Assembly: GCA_001414345.1 (NCBI GenBank)
Contig: LLCB01000157.1
Coordinates: forward strand, 62,001 to 126,000
Direction: 5' to 3'
Source of the DNA: Hymenoscyphus infarciens
Lineage: Eukaryota > Ascomycota > Leotiomycetes > Helotiales > Helotiaceae
Length of the DNA stretch: 64,000 nt
In this document: positions 24,065 to 34,318 of the stretch, piece after piece
Numbering within the stretch: the stretch's first letter is position 1
Layout of the letters: each line of letters begins with the position of its first letter
The notes under the pieces: generated by a model
Database searches by the model: none
Told to the model about the DNA's origin: nothing
The model's input: the letters and a program-made list of their open reading frames with translations, nothing else
Made by a program: the position numbers and the translations under genes

Positions 24065-24933
24065 AGCGCCAAGTCAGTGCGATTCCCAAACATAAGAGCG
24101 TCTTCGTTGGGATTGGGTATCGGATGGGTGCCATAGAGATGTAAAAAAAATCCTCAAAAGAAAAAGAAACCACCCACTAACAAAAGCCATAGTTCCTTTA
24201 CGGTGATGATAGATACAAATGCCGAGATTGCAATGACTTGGCTCTCTGTCCTTACTGCTATTTGCTGATAAATTACTTACTCTGACCTTCTTGTCTAATT
24301 GTGCTGATTTGGTCACTTTACGGCGGAATACAACTCTCACGAGCTGCTGTTTTTTTATATCATGTGTTAATAATGCTAAACTATGAAGTGACCCGGACTT
24401 GTACAAACTTCAATTTAAATATTGTTGGCAATTGGATTACGTTGGTGTGCCGGGAAGGAAAAAAACAGCTCTGGTAGAGCAGCTATTCAAGAATAAAAGA
24501 AATCAACAAAGATCGATTATTCATTCTCCATATGGTTCAGCTTGTTGAAAACTTTACTATTTTCCCTAATGCCCTCAGCTGTGCTTAGGGGTGGTGGGGG
24601 CGTCTGCTACTTGTACAGAAGAACAATTCAAAAGCATTTTCAAATGCCTTGTAGTACATTAGAATTAAACGAAAATTAATAACCAGAAGTCCATGATTAC
24701 CTGATCCTTTTCTCGTATAAGTCTTACGAGTGCATGGAGCATAAGCCCTGTCGGATCGACCCGGCAAGCCGGCACCCCAAATTACTCCAAGGCTTGCTTA
24801 CCTTGTTTTGATAGGGTCCTATCGCTGTCGCCCCTCTATTTTTTTTCTTCAGCACCGTTAGGGGGCCTGCGATATTAAGTACCTTGATGCTAGCTGCTCA
24901 CTCTCTCAGACCAACGTCATTCTTTTTCTCTTC
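24065..24933. other. Intergenic region, no gene seen
   Basis: No supported coding sequence. The missing 5' part of the transporter would have been expected here. The right end carries the promoter and 5' leader of the glycosyltransferase gene. Confidence 0.5.
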
Positions 24934-25977
24934 ATGTATTATTTGCGTATTATGATTGCTTCATTCTCTCGTTTGCATGTTCGGATAGTGCTGGTTTTGG
25001 GGCTCATTTCTGTCGCATGGCTGACTTTCAATTTCTTGGACGACCATAATGATAAGGGTGTCGCCAATGTATCGGGTTCTCATTCGAGTTCGGGGTTCTT
25101 CTCTTCGTCTTCCTCGCCCTCTCCGTCCATCGCTGGGGATGATGAAGAATATGTCGCTCTTTGTTTCACGGCCAAAAACGAATCTCTCAATTTGCCGGAA
25201 CTCTTCACGCACTATTATTACCATGTTGGAATACGACGATTTTATATCATGGATGATGGCAGCGACCCTCCTCTATCTTCGTATAATTACCCCATATCGA
25301 AGGAGCATATCACATTTACCTACTACAACAAAGAGCAACGACACGAACACAACAATCAGCTTTTTCTAAACGAAGAATGTCACCGCCTCTACGGGGACAG
25401 ACACACATGGATGGGTCATTTTGATTGCGATGAGTACTTGGAGGTTGTGCGCCGCAACGAAACATTCGTCTCCATTTTGAAAGATCTGTCACTCGACCCC
25501 CGGGTTGGACAGCTGGGCATCAACTGGCAAGTTCACAATTCCAACAACAGAGAGGTGCGACAACCCTCCATTCGAAAAGGATACACCTCATGCATCGACG
25601 ATGATCCCGCATCCAATGGAGAACAATCGAGGAATCGACATGTAAAGTCGATTGTGCGTACCGACCGATACGTTGGATCCCAGCCGGATCACCCGCATAC
25701 TTTTGTCATGAATAATGACAGCATCGCGGTTGGAGAGGATGGAAGAGAATGGACGACTGGGCTTGGTCAATTTCCTTATCCTTCGCCTTGGAGGTGGCCA
25801 CCCACTCGACAACGGCTCACTTTGCATCACTACAACATCAAAAGTCGAGCTGAGTATGAAGAGAAGATGTTAAGGAGCAAGACGATTGAAGCAGGGAAGA
25901 CGACCTGGAAGTTTTTTGACGAAGAGAATGAAGTTCCGCGATGGGAGTGTAGGGAGATGGCTAGTTATAACCCTTGA
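24934..25977 (+). CDS. Type II membrane glycosyltransferase, GT92/GT2-like (DUF23-like)
   Basis: The protein has 347 aa in a single exon. A short basic N-terminus is followed by one membrane anchor (about residues 17-36, IVLVLGLISVAWLTFNFL) and a Ser-rich stem, the layout of a Golgi type II glycosyltransferase. The catalytic domain starts with YVALCFTAKNESLNLPELF, then HYYYHVGIRRFYIMDDGSDP, and has the metal-binding DxD as Asp164-Cys-Asp166 in HFDCDEYLE. A later LTLHHYNIKSRAEYEEKM matches the C-terminal part of the family. It probably transfers a sugar in the secretory pathway; donor and acceptor cannot be read from the sequence. An in-frame ATG at 24952 is an alternative start that keeps the anchor. 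Confidence 0.85.
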   Translation: MYYLRIMIASFSRLHVRIVLVLGLISVAWLTFNFLDDHNDKGVANVSGSHSSSGFFSSSSSPSPSIAGDDEEYVALCFTAKNESLNLPELFTHYYYHVGIRRFYIMDDGSDPPLSSYNYPISKEHITFTYYNKEQRHEHNNQLFLNEECHRLYGDRHTWMGHFDCDEYLEVVRRNETFVSILKDLSLDPRVGQLGINWQVHNSNNREVRQPSIRKGYTSCIDDDPASNGEQSRNRHVKSIVRTDRYVGSQPDHPHTFVMNNDSIAVGEDGREWTTGLGQFPYPSPWRWPPTRQRLTLHHYNIKSRAEYEEKMLRSKTIEAGKTTWKFFDEENEVPRWECREMASYNP

Positions 25978-26407
25978 AACCTGGTGTCAGAAATATCAAG
26001 CCTTCCTACTTTGCTTTTTCCTTGACTTCGCTCCTCAATTCGTCATATTGCCTCGTGGGTATCGTCTACTAGTATGTACTATCCTTTGTGGAAGAAGGTA
26101 AGAAGAAGCGGCAGTATTGCGTGCATTAGGGTGGGCAAAAGTACTTACATATTTATAGGTGGGAGAGGGGCCAATTTAGTCATATACGTAACCACGTTAG
26201 CTCATCCCGAAAGCACATTCAAACCCATTTTCTTGCCCACCCTCCGAATGAATTGGATTCGAAATAGAACCGTCTCATTTATTCCACTGGACTTCGAATT
26301 CCAGTTGCCGTGCTTGCTACATTCAAGTGGGTTCTTACCACCATAAAATGCGGGGTAACTAAACTTCCATCATTACCTAGCAGTCTCAACAATCATAAAC
26401 TACCACA
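25978..26407. other. Intergenic region before the 2EXR cluster
   Basis: No gene is seen. The right end carries the box shared by the 2EXR copies (26337-26359). Confidence 0.45.
26337..26359 (+). promoter_or_regulatory. Upstream box shared by 2EXR copies 1, 3 and 4 (copy 1)
   Basis: The sequence ACCACCATAAAATGCGGGG lies about 50 bp before the ATG of copy 1. Similar boxes precede copies 3 and 4, so it is either a conserved promoter element or duplicated flank. Confidence 0.45.
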
Positions 26408-27095
26408 ATGCATCTCCTCACACTTCCCACGGAGGTTCGTTTCCAGATCGTCTCGGAACTCCTCATTCAACGAAATCCCACCACAATCGAAGTACACTTC
26501 CCAAATGCGCAATTCCACCTGCGTCATCGTATAGATAGCTTTTGTACGGCACTGCTGCGAGTCAATAAGCAATTACAAGAAGAAAGTACCCTAATTCTCT
26601 ACTCGGCCAACCACTTTCATTTTTCAGACGACTATACCACATTCTCATCCGGCACCATTCCTTCTTCAAATAGGAGCCAAATCTGCAGCCACCACTCGCT
26701 ACTTGAGCATAGAATTTCCATCTTTGGTAGATTTATGGCAGCATAGTCTCGTCAAGCTTCACAAAGCACGGCACGATAGGCCTTGGATCTAATTGGGAAG
26801 ACCTGTACGAGCAACAAGACCCTCAAGCTATTCATTCATTCATTTCACCAGATCATTCAATATGTTTTGCGAAGGGTTCGAGGGAAGAAAATTTCGCTAG
26901 TGGAGATCTCGTCTCACGGACGCTTACTCACCTCGACGCACATTCAAGGGAATGCCTTCGTTAAAAGATGTTATTTTTGATTTCCACTTGTAGGATGAGG
27001 AAAAGATTCGTTTTTGTAACGCTCCCATGAAGAGTATGAGGAAATGTGGGTGGTTTTCTCAGCTCACGAAAAATCCGCCGTTGAAGAGCATTTGA
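26408..27095 (+). pseudogene. 2EXR/F-box-like gene copy 1, broken
   Basis: The start MHLLTLPTEVRFQIVSELLI and the following ALLRVNKQLQEESTLILYS are the 2EXR/F-box-like pattern seen intact in copy 2. After about residue 83 the frame shifts: near 26655 the homologous continuation (PFLLQIGAKSAATTRYLSIE) is read in another frame, which ends at a stop near 26790. The C-terminal part is again in a different frame around 26950-27090 (TFKGMPSLKDVIFDFHL, then an in-frame stop), matching PSLEAIIVNYQV of copy 2. At least two frame breaks and two stops separate recognisable parts, so it is a relic. Confidence 0.75.
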
Positions 27096-27237
27096 AGGAA
27101 TTAGGATGAGTATATGTAGAGGTTCTATGAAGAGCCAGTCGAATTCGATGGGGTAATGGATGTGTATGATGTGGAATAGCGTCTGTAGAATTGGCAGAGA
27201 GGTCGACATGAGTATCATCTCAAGCATACTAGACTAA

Positions 27238-27746
27238 GGGCCTGTTTGGCTCGCATATAATTTAATTTAGATATATGAGATTTGTGCACGAGTACAGAGT
27301 CCACTTTTAATTAATAATTAGTGATTACTATTTGGCTCCCTTACACATATTTAGTGCAAATCTTAGTGCACATATTATACTAATATTTAGTATAACTATC
27401 GTTGGTTTTAGCACTTTACTATTACATTATAAGATAAAAGGCCTATATTATCCTAACTCTGCTCTAATCATTACACGTTAATGGAGTAGCGTATTCATAG
27501 TGGAGCCGTACTAGTACTAGTGGTGGTGGAGATCTAGGAATATATGCATGTACATAAAAGTTAAAGGTCAAGAGGTCAAAAGAGTAATTTTAGTAGTGCA
27601 CATCCTCATATACATATTTAAAGGATATACGAGCTATATACTAGCCAAACGTTCGTGTATATCATGATATGTATACATATATTAATTATTACCTTATTAT
27701 TTTTGGTGGTGCACACAAGACTAATATATGCGAGCCAAACAGGCCC
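27238..27746. mobile_element. MITE-like element with 22-bp terminal inverted repeats, 509 bp
   Basis: The left end GGGCCTGTTTGGCTCGCATA (27238 onward) is matched exactly in inverted form at the right end, finishing with CAGGCCC at 27746; the perfect match covers 22 bp. Subterminal inverted matches follow (TTTGTGCAC on the left, GTGCACACAAG on the right). The interior is AT-rich and has no ORF, fitting a non-autonomous DNA transposon. The tip resembles those of Harbinger/Tourist or hAT-derived MITEs in general form, but I could not see a clear target-site duplication, so the superfamily is open. It lies between 2EXR copies 1 and 2, 158 bp upstream of the ATG of copy 2. Confidence 0.85.
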
Positions 27747-27904
27747 GAGGGCGAGGGATCCTAGTCCAAAAATGGCATAGTCAAGCCCGTGTAACGTTAG
27801 TGTTCGCTAGCGGTCCATTTAAGCTCATGCTACAGTCTTTTGCTCTCAATTCTATCGACCTTTCTACCGGGCTCCCCTAATTTTGGGGACCACCAACGAC
27901 AACG

Positions 27905-28723
27905 ATGAATTTCCTTCAACTTCCTCAAGAGCTCCGCATTCTGATCTATTCGGAACTACTTTACCAACCAGATCCCATCAAATTCATCGAATGTCACGCC
28001 ATATCAGATCCCGACTTCATCTTCGAAGAACTCGAAGCCCCTGATCTCCCACTGCCACTTCGGTCCAGTGGAAGCGGTCTTTGTCCGGCACTGCTACAAG
28101 TCAACAAGCAGATATACAACGAAGCCATATCAATTCTGTATTCTTGGAATACCTTGCAATTTCCCACCTTTTGGTTCAACCTTTGGAAAGAATACCAAAT
28201 TCCAGGAATTCCACATATTCACATTTCCCCCTTCCTTACCCAGATCAGGCACGAAGCAGCTGCCTTGATTCACCACATCCGTATAATCTTGCCTAGTATG
28301 GCTTGGCGTTTCGAAAAAATGGATAGCAAACTTTGCGAAGAGGAAAGCTTCGAACACATGCGGGATCTCTGCACGGGTATCACCACTCTCGAGCTGGATC
28401 TCCAAAACTCACATTTTTTACATGCCGCGCGGGATTTTGATGAGAGATTCGAGGAATTTAGGTTGTCTTTCATGGAGAGGGAGGACGCCATAGCACAGAC
28501 ACTACGGTTACTCGACGCGCATTTCAAAGCAATCCCCTCGCTGGAAGCTATCATTGTCAATTACCAAGTCGACAACAATGTAGACGAGGAGATAATTCAT
28601 GATGATGAGCACGAGCTTATGAAGAAGATGCAAGAATATGGATGGGTTGTCCGGATCACGAAATCGGAGCGTGCTGGGGACGACGAAAAGGAAATTGATA
28701 ATGAAGAAGACGACAATGCATAG
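27905..28723 (+). CDS. 2EXR/F-box-like domain protein, copy 2 (intact)
   Basis: This is a single exon of 272 aa. It begins MNFLQLPQELRILIYSELLY, the LP.ELR..IY pattern of fungal 2EXR/F-box-like proteins, followed by CPALLQVNKQIYNEAISILY (residues ~60-79). The middle contains PFLTQIRHEAAALIHHIRI and a leucine-rich LCTGITTLELDLQNSHFL segment. Residues ~205-225 (PSLEAIIVNYQVDNN) precede a very acidic tail. The family is expanded in plant-associated and soil ascomycetes and its function is mostly unknown; a role as a ubiquitin-ligase adaptor is possible but not shown. It is the only one of four tandem copies with an unbroken frame. Confidence 0.82.
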   Translation: MNFLQLPQELRILIYSELLYQPDPIKFIECHAISDPDFIFEELEAPDLPLPLRSSGSGLCPALLQVNKQIYNEAISILYSWNTLQFPTFWFNLWKEYQIPGIPHIHISPFLTQIRHEAAALIHHIRIILPSMAWRFEKMDSKLCEEESFEHMRDLCTGITTLELDLQNSHFLHAARDFDERFEEFRLSFMEREDAIAQTLRLLDAHFKAIPSLEAIIVNYQVDNNVDEEIIHDDEHELMKKMQEYGWVVRITKSERAGDDEKEIDNEEDDNA

Positions 28724-28920
28724 GATAAGGAAAAGTGTCACTGGGACGGGAAGAGGAACGAGAAAGAGAGAAGCAGGAAAAGGAGTATGGAAGTATGAGA
28801 AATGTTCCTTGCTGGGAGAGCGACTGGCACTATTATTCACCGCTGTACATAAGTGCTTCGTTCATATCAAGCGCTCACCCTAAAGTTACACATTTCTGCA
28901 TGTGGTTACAGAATGCGGTG

Positions 28921-28943
28921 CCACCATAGCTGCGGGGTAGCCA
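28921..28943 (+). promoter_or_regulatory. Shared upstream box, copy 3
   Basis: CCACCATAGCTGCGGGGTAG matches the box before copy 1 with a two-base difference in spacing. It lies about 85 bp before the ATG at 29028. Confidence 0.4.
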
Positions 28944-29027
28944 CCCATTTGTACTTTCTTCAATAGGTAGAACGAGTAACAAAGACCCCGCTCAGTCATC
29001 ACTGCTTGTGAGCTCCATAAACTACCT

Positions 29028-29675
29028 ATGCAGCAATCTATTTTTTTAACAATCCCCCAAGAGCTCCGACTTCAAATCTACCTACAATTACTCATCAAGC
29101 CCGCTCCCATCGTCTTCCCATCAAGCACCCTACCGTTGCCACCATCCTACAATCTATGCCCAGTACTCCCCCGCCTCAACAAACAAATTCACAGCGAAAC
29201 GCACCCATCTTCTACTCTAGAAACAGCTTTGTCATCCCTGGAGTTGTCGGTCCATTCCTTTACCAAATCGGTCACGAAAAGGCAGCCCTTGTTGGCAACG
29301 CCTGCAATTCCTTCCCTGATATAAATGACGAACAAGAATTCCGGAACTGCGGCACTATCAAGCGGCCGGAGCATCCTCGTAGCAATTTAAAACTCTTACG
29401 GAGACTCTGCACGGCTGTCACGAGTCTTGAGCTACACTTTGAACGGGATCGCACCCCACGCTTTGGAACACCAATGGAGGAGGAGAATCTTGGGGATAAT
29501 GGGGGTGTGGGGCAGCTTCTTGACTGACCTACTGCATATACACATCAAGGAGATGCCGTCTTTGAAAAGGGTTCTGGTGAAGTTTCAAGTGCGTAGAGAA
29601 GAATCTAAAGAGTACGGTCTTTGGAATAGACGAGTATCTTGTAGGGAAGGATGGGAGGGTATGGATGGCTCAATT
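29028..29675 (+). pseudogene. 2EXR/F-box-like gene copy 3, broken
   Basis: The ATG at 29028 opens the 2EXR pattern (IPQELRLQIYLQLLIKPAPI, then LPRLNKQIHSE). The frame then breaks near 29200 and continues in another frame with APIFYSRNSFVI, GPFLYQIGHEKAAL and LRRLCTAVTSLELHF, matching copy 2 in order. That frame ends at 29527. The last part (HIKEMPSLKRVLVKFQVRR) is in a third frame up to about 29675. Two frameshifts over one homologous layout indicate a pseudogene. It is closer in sequence to copies 1 and 4 than to anything outside the cluster. Confidence 0.75.
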
Positions 29676-29794
29676 GGATTGTGGAAATGCCCATCCAAGA
29701 ACCATCAGGACTGGATTGGAACTATCGAATCGAGCAATCTGGGTTACGCACCACTGAACTTCCAGAGGATTCCAGTTGCTGGCCTCTAATACTT

Positions 29795-29820
29795 GTACCA
29801 CCATAAAAGCGGCATCACCC
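29795..29820 (+). promoter_or_regulatory. Shared upstream box, copy 4
   Basis: ACCACCATAAAAGCGGCATC matches the box before copies 1 and 3. It lies about 56 bp before the ATG of copy 4. Confidence 0.4.
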
Positions 29821-29875
29821 CCGACCCAAGCTCCTATTTTTTGGGTTCAATCAAGGAAAGCTATAAATCACAACA

Positions 29876-30657
29876 ATGAGTTTTTTCACACCCCCTCAAG
29901 AGATCCGACTCCAGATCTACTCAGAACCACTCGTTCAGTATACTCCCGTCATACCCCATGTACCTGTTCCAACTACCAACCACCGACTATTGAGACCTCG
30001 TCAATCCCAAAACAATGCCGTGAGAAAAGTGGTATTTCCCCGGGAATCCTCCAAGCCAGCAAACAAATACACGAGGAAGCTACCCTACTTCTCTATTCCA
30101 ACAACCGCTTTGTGATTTCTGAATTATTCGCCTCAATCTACCCGACTCCACACTTCGCTCTATTCATTCGTCAAATCGGAGTTGAATCAGCAACTTTGAT
30201 TCGCTACATATACATTCCATTGTTTGGGCTTGGGGGCTTGTCTGATAAACTTGAGCTCATTCGTAAGTTTGGTATGAGTCATGCCATTCTACAGGTAGAA
30301 TGTGACCCGGAAAACACGATGCTCTATATCTTGGAGTCCAAAAAAGAGTAACCCGCTTTCGTGACCCATACACTCGATTCACTCAACCTACATGTTAAGA
30401 CGATCACATCACTGACAGAAGTTATTGTCAATTTTAACGTGTATCGAGAATCATCGTGCAATACGGAAAAGAGTGATGGCATCTTGAAGAAGCTGCAACA
30501 ATATGGATGGAGCATCAAAAACACCGGATTTTGGGAGAGTGAGGTGCATAATTTTAGGGTATTTGATAATGAAGAAGAGCGAGATGCGTATGATTCAGGA
30601 AACCATCCTGGTCGAGAGTACGATCTGGATCGTTTAATGAGATCAACTCGCCGATGA
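29876..30657 (+). pseudogene. 2EXR/F-box-like gene copy 4, broken
   Basis: The start MSFFTPPQEIRLQIYSEPLV matches the other copies. The frame then shifts within the first ~130 bases; the continuation ILQASKQIHEEATLLLYSNN and FALFIRQIGVESATLIRYI is read in a second frame from about 30020. That frame meets one TAA at 30349-30351 and then stays open in the same frame to 30657 (ITSLTEVIVNFNVYRE, LQQYGWSI). The stop could come from one C-to-T change of a CAA codon, as RIP would produce. One frameshift plus one nonsense codon make it a relic, probably the youngest decay product of the three. Confidence 0.75.
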
Positions 30658-31460
30658 GTAATCGTCACCATGTTAGAAGACTTTGAATATGCCTTTGCTA
30701 ATTGATTTGTGCAGATACGGTGGAATGCAACATGCCTGTATGTTTAGGTTGAGAAGGTTCGATGACAACATGACAGAGCTGTACTGGAGAAGGGAAAGGG
30801 AAGGGGATATTTCTGTTAAGGATGATTGAGAATGGGCAAGCTTTGCAAACTAGTTTCTCAAGCACAAAAAGGCAATTTGGATACTATCCACAAACACCCT
30901 TATCCTTATTCATTCCCCAGCCCAAGCACAACCAAACCAAAAGACACACATTACCCAAAACCCATCGCACAGTCACAAAACCAGCAGAACGATTCTCCCT
31001 GTCCATCTCAGAGAATCGTTCGTTCGGTTTTTCTCGTTTATCGAATGTTTTAGGAAATACAGAACCAAGCAACTGATTCTCCCAAACCATCCAGAGAATT
31101 GTTCGTTCACTTTTCTCATTTCCCAAGACGATTGAAAAAACTCCCAAATCTCTAGAACAATAGGAAGTCACTACCTACTCCTCACCCTTCACCAATCTCA
31201 ACCCCTTTTGCTAATAGCAAGAACCTGTTGTGTCACACCCCCATCGCAAGCTACGGTAACGCTTTCCTCTTTTGCTATAAAACTAGCTAAATTACGTAAT
31301 CTCTCCCATCCCTTAATCGCCGTTACCTCGTGAAAGCAGGGAAGCCGAGATATTGCCTGAATTGTAAGGTCAATAGTGTCTTTTTCTGAGGCACTAGCGT
31401 GGAATGTCGCTTCCCTGCAGGCAATTAGTAGGTACCCAGGGAAGGAAGAAGCTATCCCTC
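30658..31460. other. Intergenic region between 2EXR cluster and SET gene
   Basis: No gene is seen. The region contains two adjacent hairpin-forming inverted repeats, listed separately, and is the convergent end of the SET-domain gene. Confidence 0.5.
30987..31104. repeat. Two related inverted repeats (hairpins)
   Basis: The first hairpin has perfect 11-bp arms: GAACGATTCTC at 30987-30997 and GAGAATCGTTC at 31011-31021. The second, diverged, has GATTCTC at 31075-31081 and GAGAATTGTTCG at 31093-31104. The repeated arm-loop-arm layout indicates duplication of a hairpin unit. Confidence 0.7.
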
Positions 31461-33229
31461 TTACTCTTCAGAATAGGCTCCTATTTCTTTCAACCAAGCT
31501 CCGAAACTCGGATGCCGTTTTAAGAAGTCGTTGCCGTCTCGTATCAAGAGAGAAAGAACGATATAGATCCAGACGCACCAGTAGGTGTGGTCCCAGTCGA
31601 TTACAAGGCAGTGCCACTTCAGAGGGAGCTCTTCTTCCTGGTCTGCTGATATAATCAGAGCGACCGATTCGTGGATAGCTGGATATTGGACTTCCAGCCA
31701 GGAAAAGGCGTGTTTGAGAGTCAATAGGCCAGCTGGAAATTTTTGTTCATTGTTGAAGAGTTCTGGGGTTTGGGAGTCGAAAGATTTGAATACGAGGGCG
31801 TCTTCGAGTATTTTATGGAGGCGGGCTTGAGCCTCATCGAGGACAGCATTTTGCGAGGCTCGATAGTTCAATGCCATAGTCTGATTATAGTTTTGAGGAG
31901 CGCTAGACTGTTAGTAAAGGTAGTTTCAAGGTATGATTCAGGGGAAAGGCTAGCTCACCTGAGACCTTCACCAGTATCATGAAGTCTTTGCATCTCGAGC
32001 CGAATTTTGATATATAAGATCCGGATGGCACTAAATAATGCTCTGTACAAAGGTCCTGGAAACGAACCAGACTCGAGGTCCATTTGGAGGCAGTATTGTG
32101 GATTTTTTTCAATAAAATTTCGCTCTCTGTCGTTAGCTACCATGCATATCAAGGTCTCCAATAGACCATGAGGAAGAACCTTCAACCCAAGGGAACCTTC
32201 TTCAAACTCGGCGAAACTTCTTCTCCTTATTCCAAACATGAATTCTTCCTTTTTCCGGCCTAGTTCAGGCTGTTCGTGGCACATTTGATTGCGGCGTAAA
32301 TCTCGAACTTGACGCGTAGGAACCAATTTCAGATTCGCAACGTCTCGCGAGGAGGAATCAAGAGTGAAACCGTATCCTACGAGCAGTTCACTGTTGGACT
32401 TGTCGCCATAAAAGTTGTATATCTGCTCTCCTTTCTCAACTGCCTTGCATGTCGAGAGAGCAAAGTGACCATCCTCAGGGTGTTTGGTCCATTCAACTCG
32501 ATTAACACCATCGTGATTTCCAATATCCAGGACAGGGAGAAGAACGGAAAAGCGATCCTCTGAAACACTATCCCATAGCTCCTCGCGAAAGTCCTCAGGT
32601 AGGACCTCCTCTGGGATTGTAAGAGATGCTCGGAAACTTCTGGTTCCAAATATCGTAGCGGCCCAGAAATATAGTTTTTTGCTATAGGCCTTCCAATTCG
32701 TGAATCCGGGCTCGAGAAGCTTGATGGCTTTGGTGTATTCTTCGGTCCATAAGGCTTCCCGTGTCTCAATTGGAGGCTGGGCGTTCGTGCCATGGAGAAA
32801 CCTTCGATCAGCTTCATTCCACCAAATCGGAATCGCCAATGAATCCCGTTGATCAGGCTGAGGGAGGAGGCGAATATATTTCCACCAGAAAGACTTCTCT
32901 CCCATCAAATACTGTTGCATTAGAAAGAAATGGCCGATAACGTGCGAATCGTCCTGGTTTAAGGTAATGAGAAATTCTGGAGGAAAGAGCTGAGATCCAT
33001 GTGAGCCAAAAGGAAAGGTGGATACTGGAGTGGCATTGAGATAAGAAAGAGTTGTTTGATAGGAACAGCTGACCAGCTTCGTCGTCCCAAAGGGAGTTAT
33101 AGCCTCGTTTGCCTTGAACGAGAGCCCGGTAACATCGTCCTGGTATATCTCGAGACTGGGATGGAGACTGGTACCCTGAGAGGACGCCCACTCTAGCAAT
33201 CCATGCACGAGTTCCTCCTTGGTGGCCAT
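31461..33229 (-). CDS. SET-domain protein lysine methyltransferase (SETD3/RuBisCO LSMT class)
   Basis: The model is complement(join(31461..31902, 31959..33229)), 570 aa. The intron 31958-31903 (56 nt) has donor GTGAGC, branch CTAAC and acceptor CTAG. The start at 33229 (MATKEELVHGLLEW, context AAAATGG) is preferred; the frame extends to 33316 only through a non-ATG codon. The SET core is split, as usual in this class. The NH motif lies at residues 238-239 (LPVLDIGNHD), and the GxxSNxELLxxYGF box at 274-288 (GDKSNSELLVGYGF) includes the Tyr of the active site. The C-terminal part (exon 2 and the end of exon 1) is helical and fits the substrate-binding domain of this class. It should methylate a protein lysine using SAM; the substrate is unknown. 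Confidence 0.87.
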
Positions 33230-33989
33230 TTTGAGGGCGCTCGACGTTCCTGGAGGCTGGACCTCTTTTGGTTCCAGGTCCCGGTGTTGCCAGCACTCAC
33301 TGGCGCTTCCAGGCAAACTTGAGGAAAGTAATTTTGAGGCCTAAGGCAGCACGACAGGCACAACTTTTGCAATAGTCCTTTCGTTTTTCAACTATTTAAG
33401 ACAATTTGAAAATTCCTCTCGGATGTTTAGGAGAATAGAATCACATTATTCTAGCTATTTAGGATAATTTTAGATTATGCTAAATGTTTAGAAGAATTTA
33501 CTTGAATTTCTCTAAACTGCTAGAATAATAAGCTAAAAGATAAGTATAAATAACACTAGAATATAACTGATTTTATAAGAATATACTACTATAGAAGAGA
33601 TATATAAGAGTACGTTTAGTAGAATAATATATATAAATACTAGGTTCTAATATAAAAGAAAAGACTAAATTAGCCTTTTCTAACTATAAGAGAGTTAGGT
33701 ATTTAGAGTCTATTATAACGTATTTTTAGGTTAAAAACACTCTAAGAAGCTTTATATTCAGAGGTGAAAACTCTGCTATATATAGAGAGAAAAGAGATTA
33801 CTTTAAACTCTTAAATAGCGATTCTCTATATAAATTACTAATACTTATACGCTAAGAGTACGAATTACTAATAATTATATAACTAAAGATATTAAAGATA
33901 TTAATATATACTATTTATATATAGACGAGATTAAGATTTAGATATTATATATTTAGCTTTTAGCTCTTATTATATAGTATTAGCTATTA

Positions 33990-34318
33990 TAATACTCTAC
34001 TATTCTATATAGCTAAGATTATATACTATATACTATATATATAAGGTTTTAGTAGTTAATATTTTATATTATCTAATTTAGAAAGGTTTTAGATTTAGCT
34101 TTTAAATAGCTTTTAAACCTCTTTATATTATCTAAACCTCTTTTATATTATCTAAATCTCTTATATATAGCTACTTACTCTTCTATAGTTAGAAAAGGTC
34201 TAGTTTAGTCTTTTCTTCTATATTAGTATCTAGTATCTATATATATTATTCTTTTAAATATACTCTTATATATCTATTTAATTGTCGTATATATTTCGTA
34301 TTATTATAGCTATATTAG
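33990..34318 (+). mobile_element. Degraded LTR, plus orientation
   Basis: It begins with a TAATACT...CTATTC form of the LTR start and ends with ATTTCGTATTATTATA, the reverse of the TACGAAAT terminus. The GGTTTTAGTAGTTA block is also shared with other copies. A second, partial LTR end in the same orientation finishes near 34,511. Confidence 0.6.

Noticed and set aside
24074..24406. 110-codon minus-strand frame as the missing N-terminal half of the MFS transporter
   Set aside because: It has no membrane segments arranged as in MFS proteins and no MFS signature, so it does not supply the missing half.
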